Positions 29,684-39,166 of a stretch of DNA of 64,000 nucleotides are shown here, in pieces. This DNA comes from Marivivens sp. (GTDB lineage: Bacteria > Pseudomonadota > Alphaproteobacteria > Rhodobacterales > Rhodobacteraceae). The position numbers and the translations under genes are program-made. The notes beneath the pieces were generated by a model. It was not told where the DNA came from and did no database searches. It saw only the letters and a list, made by a program, of their open reading frames with translations. The stretch lies in contig JAHEBU010000007.1 in NCBI GenBank assembly GCA_024642115.1, positions 124,001 through 188,000 on the forward strand. The letters run 5' to 3'. Numbering within the stretch: position 1 is the first letter of the stretch; every line of letters begins with the position of its first letter.

Positions 29684-30337
29684 GTGGCAGACTACACCTC
29701 CCGTCGGACGATGATGGTGGACACCCAGGTGCGCCCCTCGGATGTCACGAAATTCCCGATCATCGACGCCATGTTGACCATCCCGAGGGAGCTGTATGTT
29801 CCTGAAAACAAGCGCGAGGCGGCGTATGTCGGGGAAAATATTCCGCTGGCCCCCGGACGCGTGGTTCTGGAACCCAGAACCTTGGCCAAGCTGCTGGATG
29901 CGCTCGACATTCAGCCGACCGAGGTGGTTCTGGATATCGGGTCGGGCCTTGGCTATTCGACGGCTGTGGTGGCCCGTCTGGCCGATTTCGTTGTGGCCGT
30001 CGAAGATGACGAGGCGCTCGCCGAAGAGGCGCAGCGCTTGCTGTCGGGGCAGGGCATCGACAATGCTGCCGTCATGACTGGCGACCTTGTCGGCGGGGCT
30101 GCCAAATCCGCGCCCTATGACGTCATCGTGTTGCAAGGGGCCGTGGAAGAAATCCCGGCCGCGCTGCTGGACCAGATCAAGGACGGCGGCCGGATCGGCG
30201 CCATCTTTGCCGAGGGTGCCTTGGGCGTTGTCCGCGTGGGGTACAAGATCGACGGCGTCATCAACTGGCGCTTTGCCTTCAATGCAGGGGCTCCGGTCCT
30301 TCCGGGCTTTGCACGGTCCCGGGCCTTTGCCCTTTAA
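29684..30337 (+). CDS. pcm: Protein-L-isoaspartate O-methyltransferase family
   Basis: A 217-residue SAM-dependent methyltransferase of the PCMT family, which repairs isoaspartyl residues. The SAM motif I is VVLDIGSGLGYSTAVVA near residue 80. The start is GTG with only a weak ribosome site. In Alphaproteobacteria this gene commonly precedes a TolC-like gene, as here. The match to true PCMT is moderate, so substrate specificity may differ. Confidence 0.85.
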   Translation: MADYTSRRTMMVDTQVRPSDVTKFPIIDAMLTIPRELYVPENKREAAYVGENIPLAPGRVVLEPRTLAKLLDALDIQPTEVVLDIGSGLGYSTAVVARLADFVVAVEDDEALAEEAQRLLSGQGIDNAAVMTGDLVGGAAKSAPYDVIVLQGAVEEIPAALLDQIKDGGRIGAIFAEGALGVVRVGYKIDGVINWRFAFNAGAPVLPGFARSRAFAL

Positions 30338-30342
30338 CTGTC

Positions 30343-30362
30343 ATCCGTCTTGTCTGACGGAT
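30343..30362 (+). other. Small hairpin between pcm and tolC-like gene
   Basis: Perfect 7-bp inverted repeat ATCCGTC / GACGGAT with a 6-nt loop, followed by a mildly U-rich stretch. It could be a weak terminator or attenuator. Confidence 0.35.
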
Positions 30363-30397
30363 CGTATTCTTCTGTGACGCCTCAAAAGGACTCAGCC

Positions 30398-31762
30398 ATG
30401 ACAATCCGCTCCACTTTGGCCGCGATGTCCGTCGTTGTCGGTCTGGGTCTGCCCGGAACTGCGGTTCGGGCCGAAACCCTCGCCGATGCGTTGGCCTTTG
30501 CGTATGAGCATAGCGGCCTTCTGGAACAGAACCGGGCGCTGCTGAGGGTTGCGGATGAAAACGTGGCGCAGGCCGCGGCGGACCTGATGCCGGTCGTCAA
30601 CTGGTCGGCGACCGTCACGCAGCAATTCAACAACCTGCAGGGCTTCGTCGATCCGACCGCGCAGGTGGGGATCAGCGCCCAATTGACCCTGTTTGACGGC
30701 GGGCGGACCCAGCTGGCCATCGAACAGCAAAAGGAACTGGTGCTGGCGACGCGCCAACAGCTGATCGGCATTGAACAACAGGTTTTGCTGCGGGCCGTGC
30801 AGGCCTATGTGGGGGTCAATCAGGCGTCCGAAGTTGTGGCCTTGCAAAACAGCAACGTCCGGGTGCTCACGTCAGAGCGCCGCGCCGCACAGGACCGCTT
30901 CGATGTGGGCGAAGTGACGCGGACCGATGTTGCGCTTGCCGATTCGAGCCTTGCCGCCGCCCGCAGTCAACTTGCCTCGGCCCAGGGAAACCTTGCCGTC
31001 GCGATCGAGGAATACCGCGCCGCGATCGGGCGTCGTCCGGGGTCGCTGGCGGCCGCGCCGTCTGCTCCGGTTTCGCAGAGCGTCGAGGATGCCAAGGCCT
31101 ATGCTATGCGCAGCCACCCGACCATTCTGGGCGTGCAGCATCAGGTATCAGCCAACGAACTTGGCCTGCGCCGGGCGCAGGCAGCGACCACGCCCACGGT
31201 CACCCTGTCGGGGCAGATCGGGATTGATGAAAACCTCAATCAGGGTGGGCAGATCCAGTTGCAGGTTGGCGGACCGATCTATCAGGGCGGCAATCTGTCC
31301 AGTGTGACGCGGCAGGCCATGGCGCAACGGGATGCAACACGGTCCAACCTTCTGGTGCAGACTCAGAACGTGGCGCAGGGGGTCGGCAACGCCTATGCCA
31401 ATCTCAGCGTTGCGCGCGCCAGCATCCAGGCGTCGCAACAGCAGGTGTCGGCCGCACAGATCGCCTTTGAAGGGGTGCGCGAAGAGGCGACGTTGGGCGC
31501 CCGCACTACATTGGACGTGCTCAACGCCGAACAGGATCGGCTGTCGGCGCAGGCCTCGTTGATCCAGGCCCGCGCAAACGAGGTCGCTGCCAGCTATGGC
31601 GTTTTGTCCTCGATGGGGCTGATGACGGCGCAGAACCTGCGGCTGAACGTGCAGCTTTACGATCCCTCCGCCTATTACGATCTGGTCAAGGATGCCCCGA
31701 CCGCCCAATCGGCCCAGGGGCAGGCGCTGGACCGTGTCCTTCAAGCCATTGGCAAGCAATAA
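30398..31762 (+). CDS. tolC: TolC-family outer-membrane channel protein
   Basis: Outer-membrane efflux/type I secretion channel, about 454 residues with a signal peptide (cleavage near VRA-E, residue 24). Two related halves of long alpha-helical and beta sequence follow, as in OEP-family proteins; the start of the mature chain is TLADALAFAYEHSGLLEQNRA (shown in part). It forms a trimer spanning the outer membrane. No inner-membrane partner is adjacent, so it probably serves several export systems. Confidence 0.9.
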   Translation: MTIRSTLAAMSVVVGLGLPGTAVRAETLADALAFAYEHSGLLEQNRALLRVADENVAQAAADLMPVVNWSATVTQQFNNLQGFVDPTAQVGISAQLTLFDGGRTQLAIEQQKELVLATRQQLIGIEQQVLLRAVQAYVGVNQASEVVALQNSNVRVLTSERRAAQDRFDVGEVTRTDVALADSSLAAARSQLASAQGNLAVAIEEYRAAIGRRPGSLAAAPSAPVSQSVEDAKAYAMRSHPTILGVQHQVSANELGLRRAQAATTPTVTLSGQIGIDENLNQGGQIQLQVGGPIYQGGNLSSVTRQAMAQRDATRSNLLVQTQNVAQGVGNAYANLSVARASIQASQQQVSAAQIAFEGVREEATLGARTTLDVLNAEQDRLSAQASLIQARANEVAASYGVLSSMGLMTAQNLRLNVQLYDPSAYYDLVKDAPTAQSAQGQALDRVLQAIGKQ

Positions 31763-31839
31763 TTCAAACTTGTCCTTTCGGTTGTTTGCCGGGGCGGTTG
31801 AGGTTAGACTGAAGGTCGAGGCGTGAAGCAGGATCAAAG

Positions 31840-32754
31840 ATGTCCGACCCCGTGACCAATATCGAGATTGAGGATGTCTTGTCCTCCATTCGCCGTCTTG
31901 TGGCCGAGGGGGACCGTCCGCGCACGGACCCCAAGCAGGTTCCTGCGGAGCCGCCCATGGCCGAAGCGGCGCCCGAAAAATTCGTTCTGACGCCCGCGTT
32001 CCGCGTGGTCGAATCGGACAATGCTGCCGCCCACCCGCACAAAGAGGACGCATCCCACGACGTCGCAGAGCCTGATGCCGCGACTGAGCAAAACGCGCCT
32101 GCCACCGATCAAGACGATATGCCCCCCGCCCAAGAGGTGGTCGCGGAACAGACCGTTTCCCAGGACACGACAAGGCTGCGCCCTGACGCCCCCCCGCCCG
32201 AGCCTGAACCCGCGCCACTCTCTGCCCCGAAAGGCCGCGACTGGTCCGCGCTGGAAGCGACGATCGCCGAACTCGAGGCTGCCGTGACCCGCCAGAAAGG
32301 CGACTGGGAGCCCGACGGCAGCGAAGACATGCCCGAAATGGATTGGTCTCAGCCCATGTCCTCGCGCCTGCATCTGATGCCCGACCAGATGGACACCGCA
32401 GCCGAGGCCGAGGTGGTCGATGAACCGGCCGCCGCCGAGGTGGCATTTACCCATGCCCGCACGGCAGCTGCGCCCGAACCGACGCAATCCCTGTCTGCGG
32501 ACGAGGAACTGGACCAGTATCATGACGACCTCGCCCAAGATCCCGAGGACGAGGATAACGAATTGTTCGATGCTGAACTTTCGGCCTTTCTGAACGGCGA
32601 CGGGGTAATTGACGAGGCGACGTTACGCGCCATGGTGGCTGACATCATCCGCGAGGAATTGCAGGGTCCGTTGGGTGAACGGATCACCCGCAATGTGCGC
32701 AAACTGGTGCGGCGCGAAATCTACCGCGTTCTGGCCAGCCACCAGTTCGAATAG
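31840..32754 (+). CDS. PopZ-like acidic protein
   Basis: A 304-residue protein with an organisation like the polar organiser PopZ: a short amino-terminal helix (IEIEDVLSSIRRLVAEGD), a long acidic, Pro/Glu/Ala-rich and probably disordered middle (residues 30-250), and a carboxy-terminal helical module (LRAMVADIIREEL then ERITRNVRKLVRREIYRVL). PopZ multimerises at cell poles to anchor chromosome and signalling proteins. Sequence similarity is limited to the terminal modules, so this is a structural analogy. It ends 3 bp from the convergent cobQ stop. Confidence 0.6.
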   Translation: MSDPVTNIEIEDVLSSIRRLVAEGDRPRTDPKQVPAEPPMAEAAPEKFVLTPAFRVVESDNAAAHPHKEDASHDVAEPDAATEQNAPATDQDDMPPAQEVVAEQTVSQDTTRLRPDAPPPEPEPAPLSAPKGRDWSALEATIAELEAAVTRQKGDWEPDGSEDMPEMDWSQPMSSRLHLMPDQMDTAAEAEVVDEPAAAEVAFTHARTAAAPEPTQSLSADEELDQYHDDLAQDPEDEDNELFDAELSAFLNGDGVIDEATLRAMVADIIREELQGPLGERITRNVRKLVRREIYRVLASHQFE

Positions 32755-32757
32755 ATC

Positions 32758-34209
32758 TCAGACCTTGGCGGCCAGTCGCAGGATCGCATCCACGTCCAGA
32801 TGCGCCTCTAGATGGGCGGCCAGCGCGTCAAGCGCGGCCTCGACTCCCGCACCATAGCCCGTAACCGGACCCGCAGCGCCCAGATCGCGCAACCAGGCGG
32901 CGCGAAACCCGTCTGCGGCAAACAGCCCGTGCAGGTAACAGCCCTGAATTCGGCCATCGGGGCTGGCAGCGCCTTCGGGGCGGCCAGCCACGTCCAGCCA
33001 GGCGCGGGTACAATCAGGCCCTGACGTGTGGCCCAGATGGATTTCATAGCCGTCCAGCGATTGGCCACTGGCAAGATGGGTCGCCCGCGTCAGGGCCAGC
33101 CGTTTTTCAGGCTGCATGACCGTGTCAACGTCCAGCAATCCCAGACCCGGCACACGGGCAGGCGCGCCCTCGATCCCTTCGGGGTCGTCGATCCAGCGGC
33201 CCAGCATCTGATAGCCCCCACAAATTCCCAGAACCCGCCCGCCCCGTCTGACATGGGCGAACAGGTCCACGTCCCAGCCCTGAGCGCGGAAATGGGCAAG
33301 GTCCGCAATGGTGGACTTTGATCCGGGTATAAGCACCAGATCGGCGTCGCCGGGCAGAGGGCGGCCGGGGGGAATGATCTGAACACTGACCTCGGGGGTA
33401 GACGACAGGGGATCGAGGTCGTCGAAATTTGCGATGCGGTTCAGCTTTGGCACAGCGACCTTGATCGGCCCACCGGGGCGGCTGGCCACGTCCATCACGT
33501 CCTCGGCGGGCAGACGCCAAGCATCGGCGAACCACGGAACGATCCCTAGATCGGCCCATCCGGTGCGGGAGGCAATGAACGCCGCCCCATCGGCAAACAG
33601 GGACGGATCGCCTCGAAACTTGTTGATTGCAAAGGCACGGATCATCGCGCGGTCGGTATCGTCCAGCACGACATGGGTGCCCACCAGCTGGGCGATGACG
33701 CCGCCCCGGTCAATGTCGCCTACCAGCACCACGGGGACGCCGGCAGCCACGGCAAAGCCCATGTTGGCGATGTCGCCTTCCCGCAGGTTCACCTCGGCCG
33801 GGCTGCCCGCCCCTTCGACGATGACCAGATCGTGGGCGGCGGCCAGACGGTGAAAACTGTCCAGCACATGCGGCAGAAGCGTGGCCTTCATCGCGCCATA
33901 GTCGCGGGCCTTGAGCGTGGCAAAGCGGCGGCCCTGGACGATCACCTGCGCGCCCACCTCGGATTCGGGTTTGAGCAGGACTGGGTTCATATCGACCACC
34001 GGGTCCAGCCCGCAGGCCAGCGCCTGCATTGCCTGCGCGCGGCCAATCTCGCCCCCGTCCACGGTGACGGCGGCGTTGTTGGACATGTTCTGCGGCTTGA
34101 ACGGGGCGACGGACAGACCGCGCCGGACAAACGCGCGGCACAGGCCCGCCACCAGCATGGATTTCCCCACGTTGGACCCTGCGCCCTGGATCATGATCGC
34201 CTTGGCCAT
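32758..34209 (-). CDS. cobQ: Cobyric acid synthase
   Basis: Glutamine-dependent enzyme amidating four carboxyl groups of adenosyl-cobyrinic diamide in B12 synthesis. 483 residues. The amino-terminal synthetase domain has [17 protein letters not shown] and the carboxy-terminal triad-amidotransferase domain has [10 protein letters not shown] (Cys) and GCYLHGLF (His). The start is supported by AGAGG upstream. It is divergent from a membrane-protein gene and not in an evident cob cluster. Confidence 0.96.
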   Translation of the reverse strand: MAKAIMIQGAGSNVGKSMLVAGLCRAFVRRGLSVAPFKPQNMSNNAAVTVDGGEIGRAQAMQALACGLDPVVDMNPVLLKPESEVGAQVIVQGRRFATLKARDYGAMKATLLPHVLDSFHRLAAAHDLVIVEGAGSPAEVNLREGDIANMGFAVAAGVPVVLVGDIDRGGVIAQLVGTHVVLDDTDRAMIRAFAINKFRGDPSLFADGAAFIASRTGWADLGIVPWFADAWRLPAEDVMDVASRPGGPIKVAVPKLNRIANFDDLDPLSSTPEVSVQIIPPGRPLPGDADLVLIPGSKSTIADLAHFRAQGWDVDLFAHVRRGGRVLGICGGYQMLGRWIDDPEGIEGAPARVPGLGLLDVDTVMQPEKRLALTRATHLASGQSLDGYEIHLGHTSGPDCTRAWLDVAGRPEGAASPDGRIQGCYLHGLFAADGFRAAWLRDLGAAGPVTGYGAGVEAALDALAAHLEAHLDVDAILRLAAKV

Positions 34210-34261
34210 GCTGCACCTCTGGCCTAGGGTGATAGTGCGGCAGGCGGGCGAGGGAAAGCAG

Positions 34262-34840
34262 TTGAACACACCGGCGCACCTGATCATGGGGCTTGCCTTG
34301 TTCGGCAAGCCCGGCGACCGGCAGCGGATCGCGGGCGGTCTGGCGGGGGGGCTGATCCCGGACCTGTCGCTGTATCTGATGGCGGGAACACATCTGTTGA
34401 TCCTGAAAACACCGCCCCGGGTGGTCTTTGGCCAGATGTATTTCTCCGAGGACTGGCAGCGGGTATTCCGCATCGACAATTCCTTTGTCCTTTGGGGGAT
34501 CGGTCTGGCGCTAGCGATGAGTTTGAAATCGCGCTGGGCCACGGCGATGTGCGGGGCGGCTCTGATGCATCTGTTCTTTGATTTCACGCTGCACAACAAC
34601 GACGCGCGGGCGCATTTCTGGCCGATCACCACTTGGGTCTTTCAAAGCCCGCTCAGCTATTGGGACCCACGCCACTTCGGGCGGATCGTCGGCTGGGTCG
34701 AGGTAGGGATATGCCTGCTTCTGGCAACATGGCTCTGGCAGCGGTACCGCAGCGTCGCGATGCGTGGGCTGATCGTCGGGCTGACAGCGGTGGAAACCCT
34801 GCCGCACATCATATTTGGGTTTATGTTCGCGGCGGGCTAG
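34262..34840 (+). CDS. Membrane protein of unknown function
   Basis: A 192-residue membrane protein starting [19 protein letters not shown], from a TTG codon with AGGGAAAG upstream; an internal ATG at 34286 would cut the conserved opening. It has about four hydrophobic segments and conserved-looking polar pairs ([17 protein letters not shown]) as in metal-dependent membrane hydrolases, though no catalytic motif can be named. It ends sharing 4 bp with the convergent VOC gene. Confidence 0.65.
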   Translation: MNTPAHLIMGLALFGKPGDRQRIAGGLAGGLIPDLSLYLMAGTHLLILKTPPRVVFGQMYFSEDWQRVFRIDNSFVLWGIGLALAMSLKSRWATAMCGAALMHLFFDFTLHNNDARAHFWPITTWVFQSPLSYWDPRHFGRIVGWVEVGICLLLATWLWQRYRSVAMRGLIVGLTAVETLPHIIFGFMFAAG

Positions 34841-35208
34841 CGGTGCTGGTCGATCAGGATCGGATTGCCATCCGGGTCCTTGATGACAAAGCTGGCCGGG
34901 CCGTCGCCTGTCGGGTCGGTCTCGGTCATCAGCTCGATCCCCGCGGCGCGGCACCGCTCTTGCAGAACGCGGACATCCTCGAACGTTTCCAGCGGGCTCA
35001 TGTCCTGTGCCCAGCCGGGATTGAAGGTCAGCATGTTCCGTTCGAACATACCGTGAAACAGGCCGATCGTGCATTCGCCGTTGCGCAGGATCAGCCAGTT
35101 CTGGGCCTCGTCCCCCGCGATCGGGTCAAACCCCAGCACCTCGTAAAAGGCACGCGAGGCGGCGATATCCTGCACGGTCAGGCTAAGGGAAAAGGCACCA
35201 AGGGACAT
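34837..35208 (-). CDS. VOC-family (glyoxalase-like) protein
   Basis: A 123-residue single-module vicinal-oxygen-chelate protein: two beta-alpha-beta-beta-beta units, opening with FSLSLTVQDIAASRAFYEVLGF and ending DPDGNPILIDQH. Such proteins are glyoxalases, dioxygenases or resistance proteins; the metal ligands cannot be assigned with certainty. The ribosome site lies at a normal distance. Confidence 0.82.
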   Translation of the reverse strand: MSLGAFSLSLTVQDIAASRAFYEVLGFDPIAGDEAQNWLILRNGECTIGLFHGMFERNMLTFNPGWAQDMSPLETFEDVRVLQERCRAAGIELMTETDPTGDGPASFVIKDPDGNPILIDQHR

Positions 35209-35251
35209 GGCAGGGCTCCGGTCACGATGATCGATGCTATCACAGCGCCCA

Positions 35252-35289
35252 CAAAAAGAAAAACGCGGCCCGAGCAGAGGCCGCGTTTT
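35252..35289 (-). terminator. Rho-independent terminator after the 107-residue gene
   Basis: Perfect 9-bp stem AACGCGGCC / GGCCGCGTT with an 8-nt loop, followed on the minus strand by a run of U interrupted once. It lies 37 bp after the stop of the gene at 35324-35647. Confidence 0.85.
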
Positions 35290-35323
35290 CGGTCCGTCCC
35301 CGCAGGGTCAGATAAAAATGGTA

Positions 35324-35647
35324 TCAGGCGGCTTGGCTTTCCAGCTCGGCGGCGTGACGACGCTCGCTTTCTTCGCGCGACAGGGCGACCGAAGTGCGCA
35401 CACCTTTGCCGACGAAATCCATCAAGCCCTGCACGACACGTTCGTTCGGGTCGATCCCGGCGCAGGACAGCACTTCACGACCGTCGCGGGACCGCGCCCA
35501 ACGGGCGATCTGCTCTGGGCCATTGCCGTACTTCTTGTCATCCGCAATCGCGTCGTCGAGTGCAGCCAGTACCACAGCTGCGAAAAGTTTACGGGCACGG
35601 TTGCCTTGCTCGTTGTTGTAGGCGGTGCCGTCGACAAAGTCTTTCAT
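35324..35647 (-). CDS. DUF6280-like small protein
   Basis: A 107-residue cytoplasmic protein with mixed helices, rich in Ala, Arg and Glu, opening MKDFVDGTAYNNEQGNRARK. It resembles a small family largely confined to Rhodobacterales (DUF6280 as I recall it). Function unknown. It has its own terminator and is divergent from efp, so it is probably a separate transcription unit. Its 5' flank (35648-35871) is AT-rich and may hold promoters for both genes. Confidence 0.65.
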   Translation of the reverse strand: MKDFVDGTAYNNEQGNRARKLFAAVVLAALDDAIADDKKYGNGPEQIARWARSRDGREVLSCAGIDPNERVVQGLMDFVGKGVRTSVALSREESERRHAAELESQAA

Positions 35648-35871
35648 CAGGCGTCCTTTTGTTTTTGCTCTTGTAGTTCCGGTGGTCGAGGTCTTATGCC
35701 CCTTTAAAACCGATTCGGGGACCCTCTTTTTACATGGCAGCCATGCAAATCGTGCATAACTGTCGTCGATTTTGCGCCATATTTAGGTGTATTGCGCGGG
35801 TTCCACCCGCCAGATATAGGCTCTGGCAAGACTTCATCAACCTTTTGCCACATTTTTGACAAAGTAGAGCC

Positions 35872-36435
35872 ATGGCCAAGATCAACGGCAACGAAATTCG
35901 CCCCGGATACGTCCTTGAACATGATGGCGGCCTCTGGGTCGCGGTCAAAACGGACCATGTAAAGCCGGGAAAAGGCGGGGCTTTCGCCCAGGTCGAACTC
36001 AAGAACCTGCGCGACGGGCGCAAACTGAACGAACGGTTCCGGTCGGTCGACAAGGTCGAACAGGTCGAGCTAGAGCGCAAGGATCAGCAGTTTCTGTATG
36101 AAACCGACGGCATGCTGACCTTCATGGACAACCAGACCTTTGAACAGATGGACCTGCCCGCCGATCTGCTGGGCGACCGCCGGCCGTTCCTTCAGGACGG
36201 CATGACCGTCAAGATCGAATATTTCGGCGACGAAGCCCTGAACATGCAGATCCCGCCCAAGGTGACCTGCCGGATCGCCGAGACAGACCCGGTGGTCAAG
36301 GGGCAGACAGCCGCCAACAGTTTCAAACCTGCGATCCTCGACAATGGCTTGCGGATCATGGTCCCGCCCTTCATCGGCACGGACGAACTGGTCATAGTGA
36401 ACACCGAGTCGATGGAATACTCCGAGCGGGCCTGA
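35872..36435 (+). CDS. efp: Elongation factor P
   Basis: Translation factor that relieves ribosome stalling at poly-proline. 187 residues with three beta-barrel domains. The tip of domain I reads KPGKGGAF with Lys34, the residue that is beta-lysylated in the EpmA-dependent class, so modification is expected by that route. The stop overlaps the ATG of the next gene by 1 bp. Confidence 0.96.
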   Translation: MAKINGNEIRPGYVLEHDGGLWVAVKTDHVKPGKGGAFAQVELKNLRDGRKLNERFRSVDKVEQVELERKDQQFLYETDGMLTFMDNQTFEQMDLPADLLGDRRPFLQDGMTVKIEYFGDEALNMQIPPKVTCRIAETDPVVKGQTAANSFKPAILDNGLRIMVPPFIGTDELVIVNTESMEYSERA

Positions 36436-37265
36436 TGCTGACCCCCGATCAACGCGACGCCGTGGTTCAGGCGGCCCGTCTGGCCGCCAGGGCCCATGTG
36501 CTGCCGCGTTTTCGCAGCCTCGCCCCCGGCGATATCGACACCAAATCCGGCCCCGCCGATCTGGTGACCATCGCCGATACGCAAGCCGAAGCGATGATCG
36601 CCGACACCCTGTCGCGCACCTGGCCCGACGCCGTGGTGATCGGAGAAGAGGGCGTGTCCCGCCATCCCGCCCTGCGCGACAGCTTTGCATCGGATGCAAC
36701 CCTCGTGATCGTCGATCCGGTGGACGGGACATGGAATTTTGCAAAGGGACTGTCGGTCTTTGGCATGATCATTGCCGTCGTCCGGGACGGGCAGACCGAG
36801 TTCGGGATGCTCTACGATCCCCTGCTGGATGACTGGGTCGAGGCGGACAGCACGGGTGCGCGATTTGTCACCAGCACGGGCGCTGTTCCTTGCGGGCTGA
36901 ACCGCTCTGGTGCTTTGGATCACCTTCTGGGCTACATGCCGCTGCACCTGTTCGATCGGGCGACGCGGGTCAGGCTGCTCCCCCGGTTTGCGCATGTGGG
37001 GCGCATGCAGAACCTGCGCTGCTCGTGTCACGAATACCGCATGCTGGCGATGGGGCATGGCGATTTCATCCTGTCCGGCCCCGAACCGCACCCTTGGGAT
37101 CACGCAGCAGGCGCCTTGGCCGTGCAGGCCGCAGGCGGGGTGTCCCGGTTTCTGGACGAGACAGACTATACAGTCGCGCGGGGGCAGGGGGTCTTGCTGA
37201 CGGCGACCTCACAGGCGTCGTGGGATGCTGTAGCGGCCGAATTCAGCGATCTGGCCGCGTTTTAG
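36435..37265 (+). CDS. Inositol-monophosphatase-family phosphatase
   Basis: A 276-residue metal-dependent phosphatase of the IMPase/FBPase superfamily. Metal-site motifs: GEEG near residue 72, DPVDGTWNFAKG near residue 95 and HPWDHAAGALAVQAAG near 217. Possible substrates include inositol phosphates, histidinol phosphate or PAP. It is translationally coupled to efp by a 1-bp overlap. It shares 4 bp with the convergent lipase gene. Confidence 0.88.
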   Translation: MLTPDQRDAVVQAARLAARAHVLPRFRSLAPGDIDTKSGPADLVTIADTQAEAMIADTLSRTWPDAVVIGEEGVSRHPALRDSFASDATLVIVDPVDGTWNFAKGLSVFGMIIAVVRDGQTEFGMLYDPLLDDWVEADSTGARFVTSTGAVPCGLNRSGALDHLLGYMPLHLFDRATRVRLLPRFAHVGRMQNLRCSCHEYRMLAMGHGDFILSGPEPHPWDHAAGALAVQAAGGVSRFLDETDYTVARGQGVLLTATSQASWDAVAAEFSDLAAF

Positions 37266-38215
37266 GCCGCTGCGGACAGGCCATGCGCCGAAAAATGGGC
37301 GACAACCGCGCCGAACACCTGATCGCGGATCGGGGGTTTTTCCATCATGACTTCGTGCCGGGCGCCGGGCAGTTCCATCAGACGACCGCCCGGCCATCCC
37401 GCCATGCGCTGCCGGATGCGCAGCGGATCGACGATGGCTTCATCCAGCCCAAGAAACGTCAGGCAGGGCATGGCCGGGGCAGGGCGCTGTGACAACGCCC
37501 GCATCTCGCGCAGCGATTCGTTCAGCCATTTCAGCGAAGGGCCGCCAATGGCCAGATCGGGGTGCGCCTTGAGCTGGGACTGCATATGATCGAACATGTC
37601 CCGGTCAGACGTCAGGGTGTTTTCCTCGAACGTCGTTCGCATGACATAGGTGACCGCGTCCTGACCGGGGGCAAAGGCGCGGGAAAACTGCAACGGGCGG
37701 CTCAACGTGGACAGGGTCCAGGCAATCGGGCGCAGGGCAGGGGCCATCTGGATGCCCCACATCGGGGCAGAAAATGCCGCCGCCGCGACCGGCAACCCCT
37801 CCATCAGCGACCGCAGGCCGATGCAGCCGCCCATCGAATGGGCGAGCAGGTAATACGGCTCTGGCAGGCCCATCGCGCGGACATGGGCCAGCATCGCGGC
37901 GACATCGTGCTGATAATCGGCAAACGCCTCGACATGGCCCACGGCGCGGTTGTCGATCAGACGGTCGGCGAGACCCTGACCACGCCAGTCAATGACGGCG
38001 GTGGCAAAGCCCGCCCCTGTCAACGACCCGACATCGCGGCCATATTTTTCAATATATTCGGTGCGGCCGGGAAACAGCAGAACCGTTCCCCGCGCCGCCT
38101 GAGGCGACCAGTGGGCGACGCGCAGGCGCACCCCGTCGGCGGTCATGATCCAATGCGCCGCCCCGCCGTCGGGGCCTTCCGTCACGTCGGTGTAAAGCGG
38201 CGCATCTGTCATCAT
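37262..38215 (-). CDS. Alpha/beta hydrolase, lysophospholipase-like
   Basis: A 317-residue serine hydrolase. The nucleophile elbow is AHSMGG, the oxyanion stretch FPGRTEYIEKYG near residue 50, and a likely catalytic His lies in PGARHEVMMEKP close to the end. This pattern fits PldB-like lysophospholipase/monoacylglycerol lipase proteins. It overlaps the SCP2 gene stop by 1 bp, which suggests a joint lipid-related role. Confidence 0.86.
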   Translation of the reverse strand: MMTDAPLYTDVTEGPDGGAAHWIMTADGVRLRVAHWSPQAARGTVLLFPGRTEYIEKYGRDVGSLTGAGFATAVIDWRGQGLADRLIDNRAVGHVEAFADYQHDVAAMLAHVRAMGLPEPYYLLAHSMGGCIGLRSLMEGLPVAAAAFSAPMWGIQMAPALRPIAWTLSTLSRPLQFSRAFAPGQDAVTYVMRTTFEENTLTSDRDMFDHMQSQLKAHPDLAIGGPSLKWLNESLREMRALSQRPAPAMPCLTFLGLDEAIVDPLRIRQRMAGWPGGRLMELPGARHEVMMEKPPIRDQVFGAVVAHFSAHGLSAAA

Positions 38216-38505
38216 CAGGCCAGAACGCTGGACAGTTTCATGGCCATGCCCATGTCGCCGTCCACGGACAGCTTGCCAGTCATAAAGGCGGCGGTCGGGT
38301 TCATGTCGCCGTCCAGGATCGATTTGAACGTGTCCACATCGGCGGTCAGGGTCACATCGGCGTCCTCGTCACCTGCATGGGCGCCCGATCCGTCGATCAT
38401 CACGGCCCCTTCGCCGGTGATGACGAACTTGGCCGACCCGTCGAACCCGGCCCCGCCCATCTTGTCGTTCAGGGCGGCGACTGCCTCGGTGATGACTTCA
38501 CTCAT
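38215..38505 (-). CDS. SCP2 sterol-carrier-like domain protein
   Basis: A 96-residue protein consisting of one SCP2 domain, which binds lipids in a hydrophobic cavity. Visible features: GSAKFVITGEGAVMIDGSGA and PTAAFMTGKLSVDGDMGMAM (shown in part). It lies upstream of, and coupled to, the lysophospholipase-like gene. The ligand is unknown. Confidence 0.85.
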   Translation of the reverse strand: MSEVITEAVAALNDKMGGAGFDGSAKFVITGEGAVMIDGSGAHAGDEDADVTLTADVDTFKSILDGDMNPTAAFMTGKLSVDGDMGMAMKLSSVLA

Positions 38506-38575
38506 GTTTCGTGTCCTTTCGCGGATGTGACTGCCGCCCTCTGGTGTTGGGCGAATGCTGCGCTACACTCGACAT

Positions 38576-39136
38576 ATGAGCAATCGGACACATCGCATCA
38601 AATGTATCGTTGCGGCACTTGCCGTCACAGTCGGGTTTTCCCTACCGGCTCATGCCGACAGCGCCAAGCTGGACGAGCTTTTTGACAAGCTCAAGCAGGC
38701 GGACGAAGGCACCTATCAACAGATCGAGAGCCAGATCGAGACTGAATGGGGCAAAAGCGGCTCGGCCTCGATGGATTTGCTGCTCAAACGGGGGAACGAC
38801 GCCCTGGCGGCCGGCACGCCCGAGGTGGCACTGGAACATTTTTCGGCCCTTGTCGATCATGCGCCGGATTTCGCCGAAGGTTATAATGGCCGCGCCACTG
38901 CCTATTATCTGACCAATCAGATCGGGCCCGCGCTGGCTGATATCCGCAAGACCCTGGCGCTCAACCCTCGTCATTTCGGGGCGATGCGCGGTCTTGCCAT
39001 CATTCTCGAAGAGATCGGACGTGAAAACGATGCCCTCGAGGTCTATCATCAGGTCCTTGACCTTGACCCGATGTCCACCGATGTGAAAGACGCCGTCGAT
39101 CGGCTCGAACTCAAGCTGGGTGGCGTCGCGCTCTGA
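38576..39136 (+). CDS. Exported TPR protein
   Basis: About 186 residues with a signal peptide (cleavage near AHA-D, residue 28) and two to three tetratricopeptide repeats in the carboxy half (ALEHFSALVDHAPDFAEGYNGRA; ALADIRKTLALNPRHFGAMRG; ALEVYHQVLDLDP, each in part). TPRs mediate protein contacts, so it is probably a periplasmic scaffold. No strong ribosome site is seen for either possible ATG. It lies 30 bp upstream of the helicase gene. Confidence 0.8.
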   Translation: MSNRTHRIKCIVAALAVTVGFSLPAHADSAKLDELFDKLKQADEGTYQQIESQIETEWGKSGSASMDLLLKRGNDALAAGTPEVALEHFSALVDHAPDFAEGYNGRATAYYLTNQIGPALADIRKTLALNPRHFGAMRGLAIILEEIGRENDALEVYHQVLDLDPMSTDVKDAVDRLELKLGGVAL

Positions 39137-39166
39137 CGCGCTGCCCCCCGTCCGGGGACAAAAATC

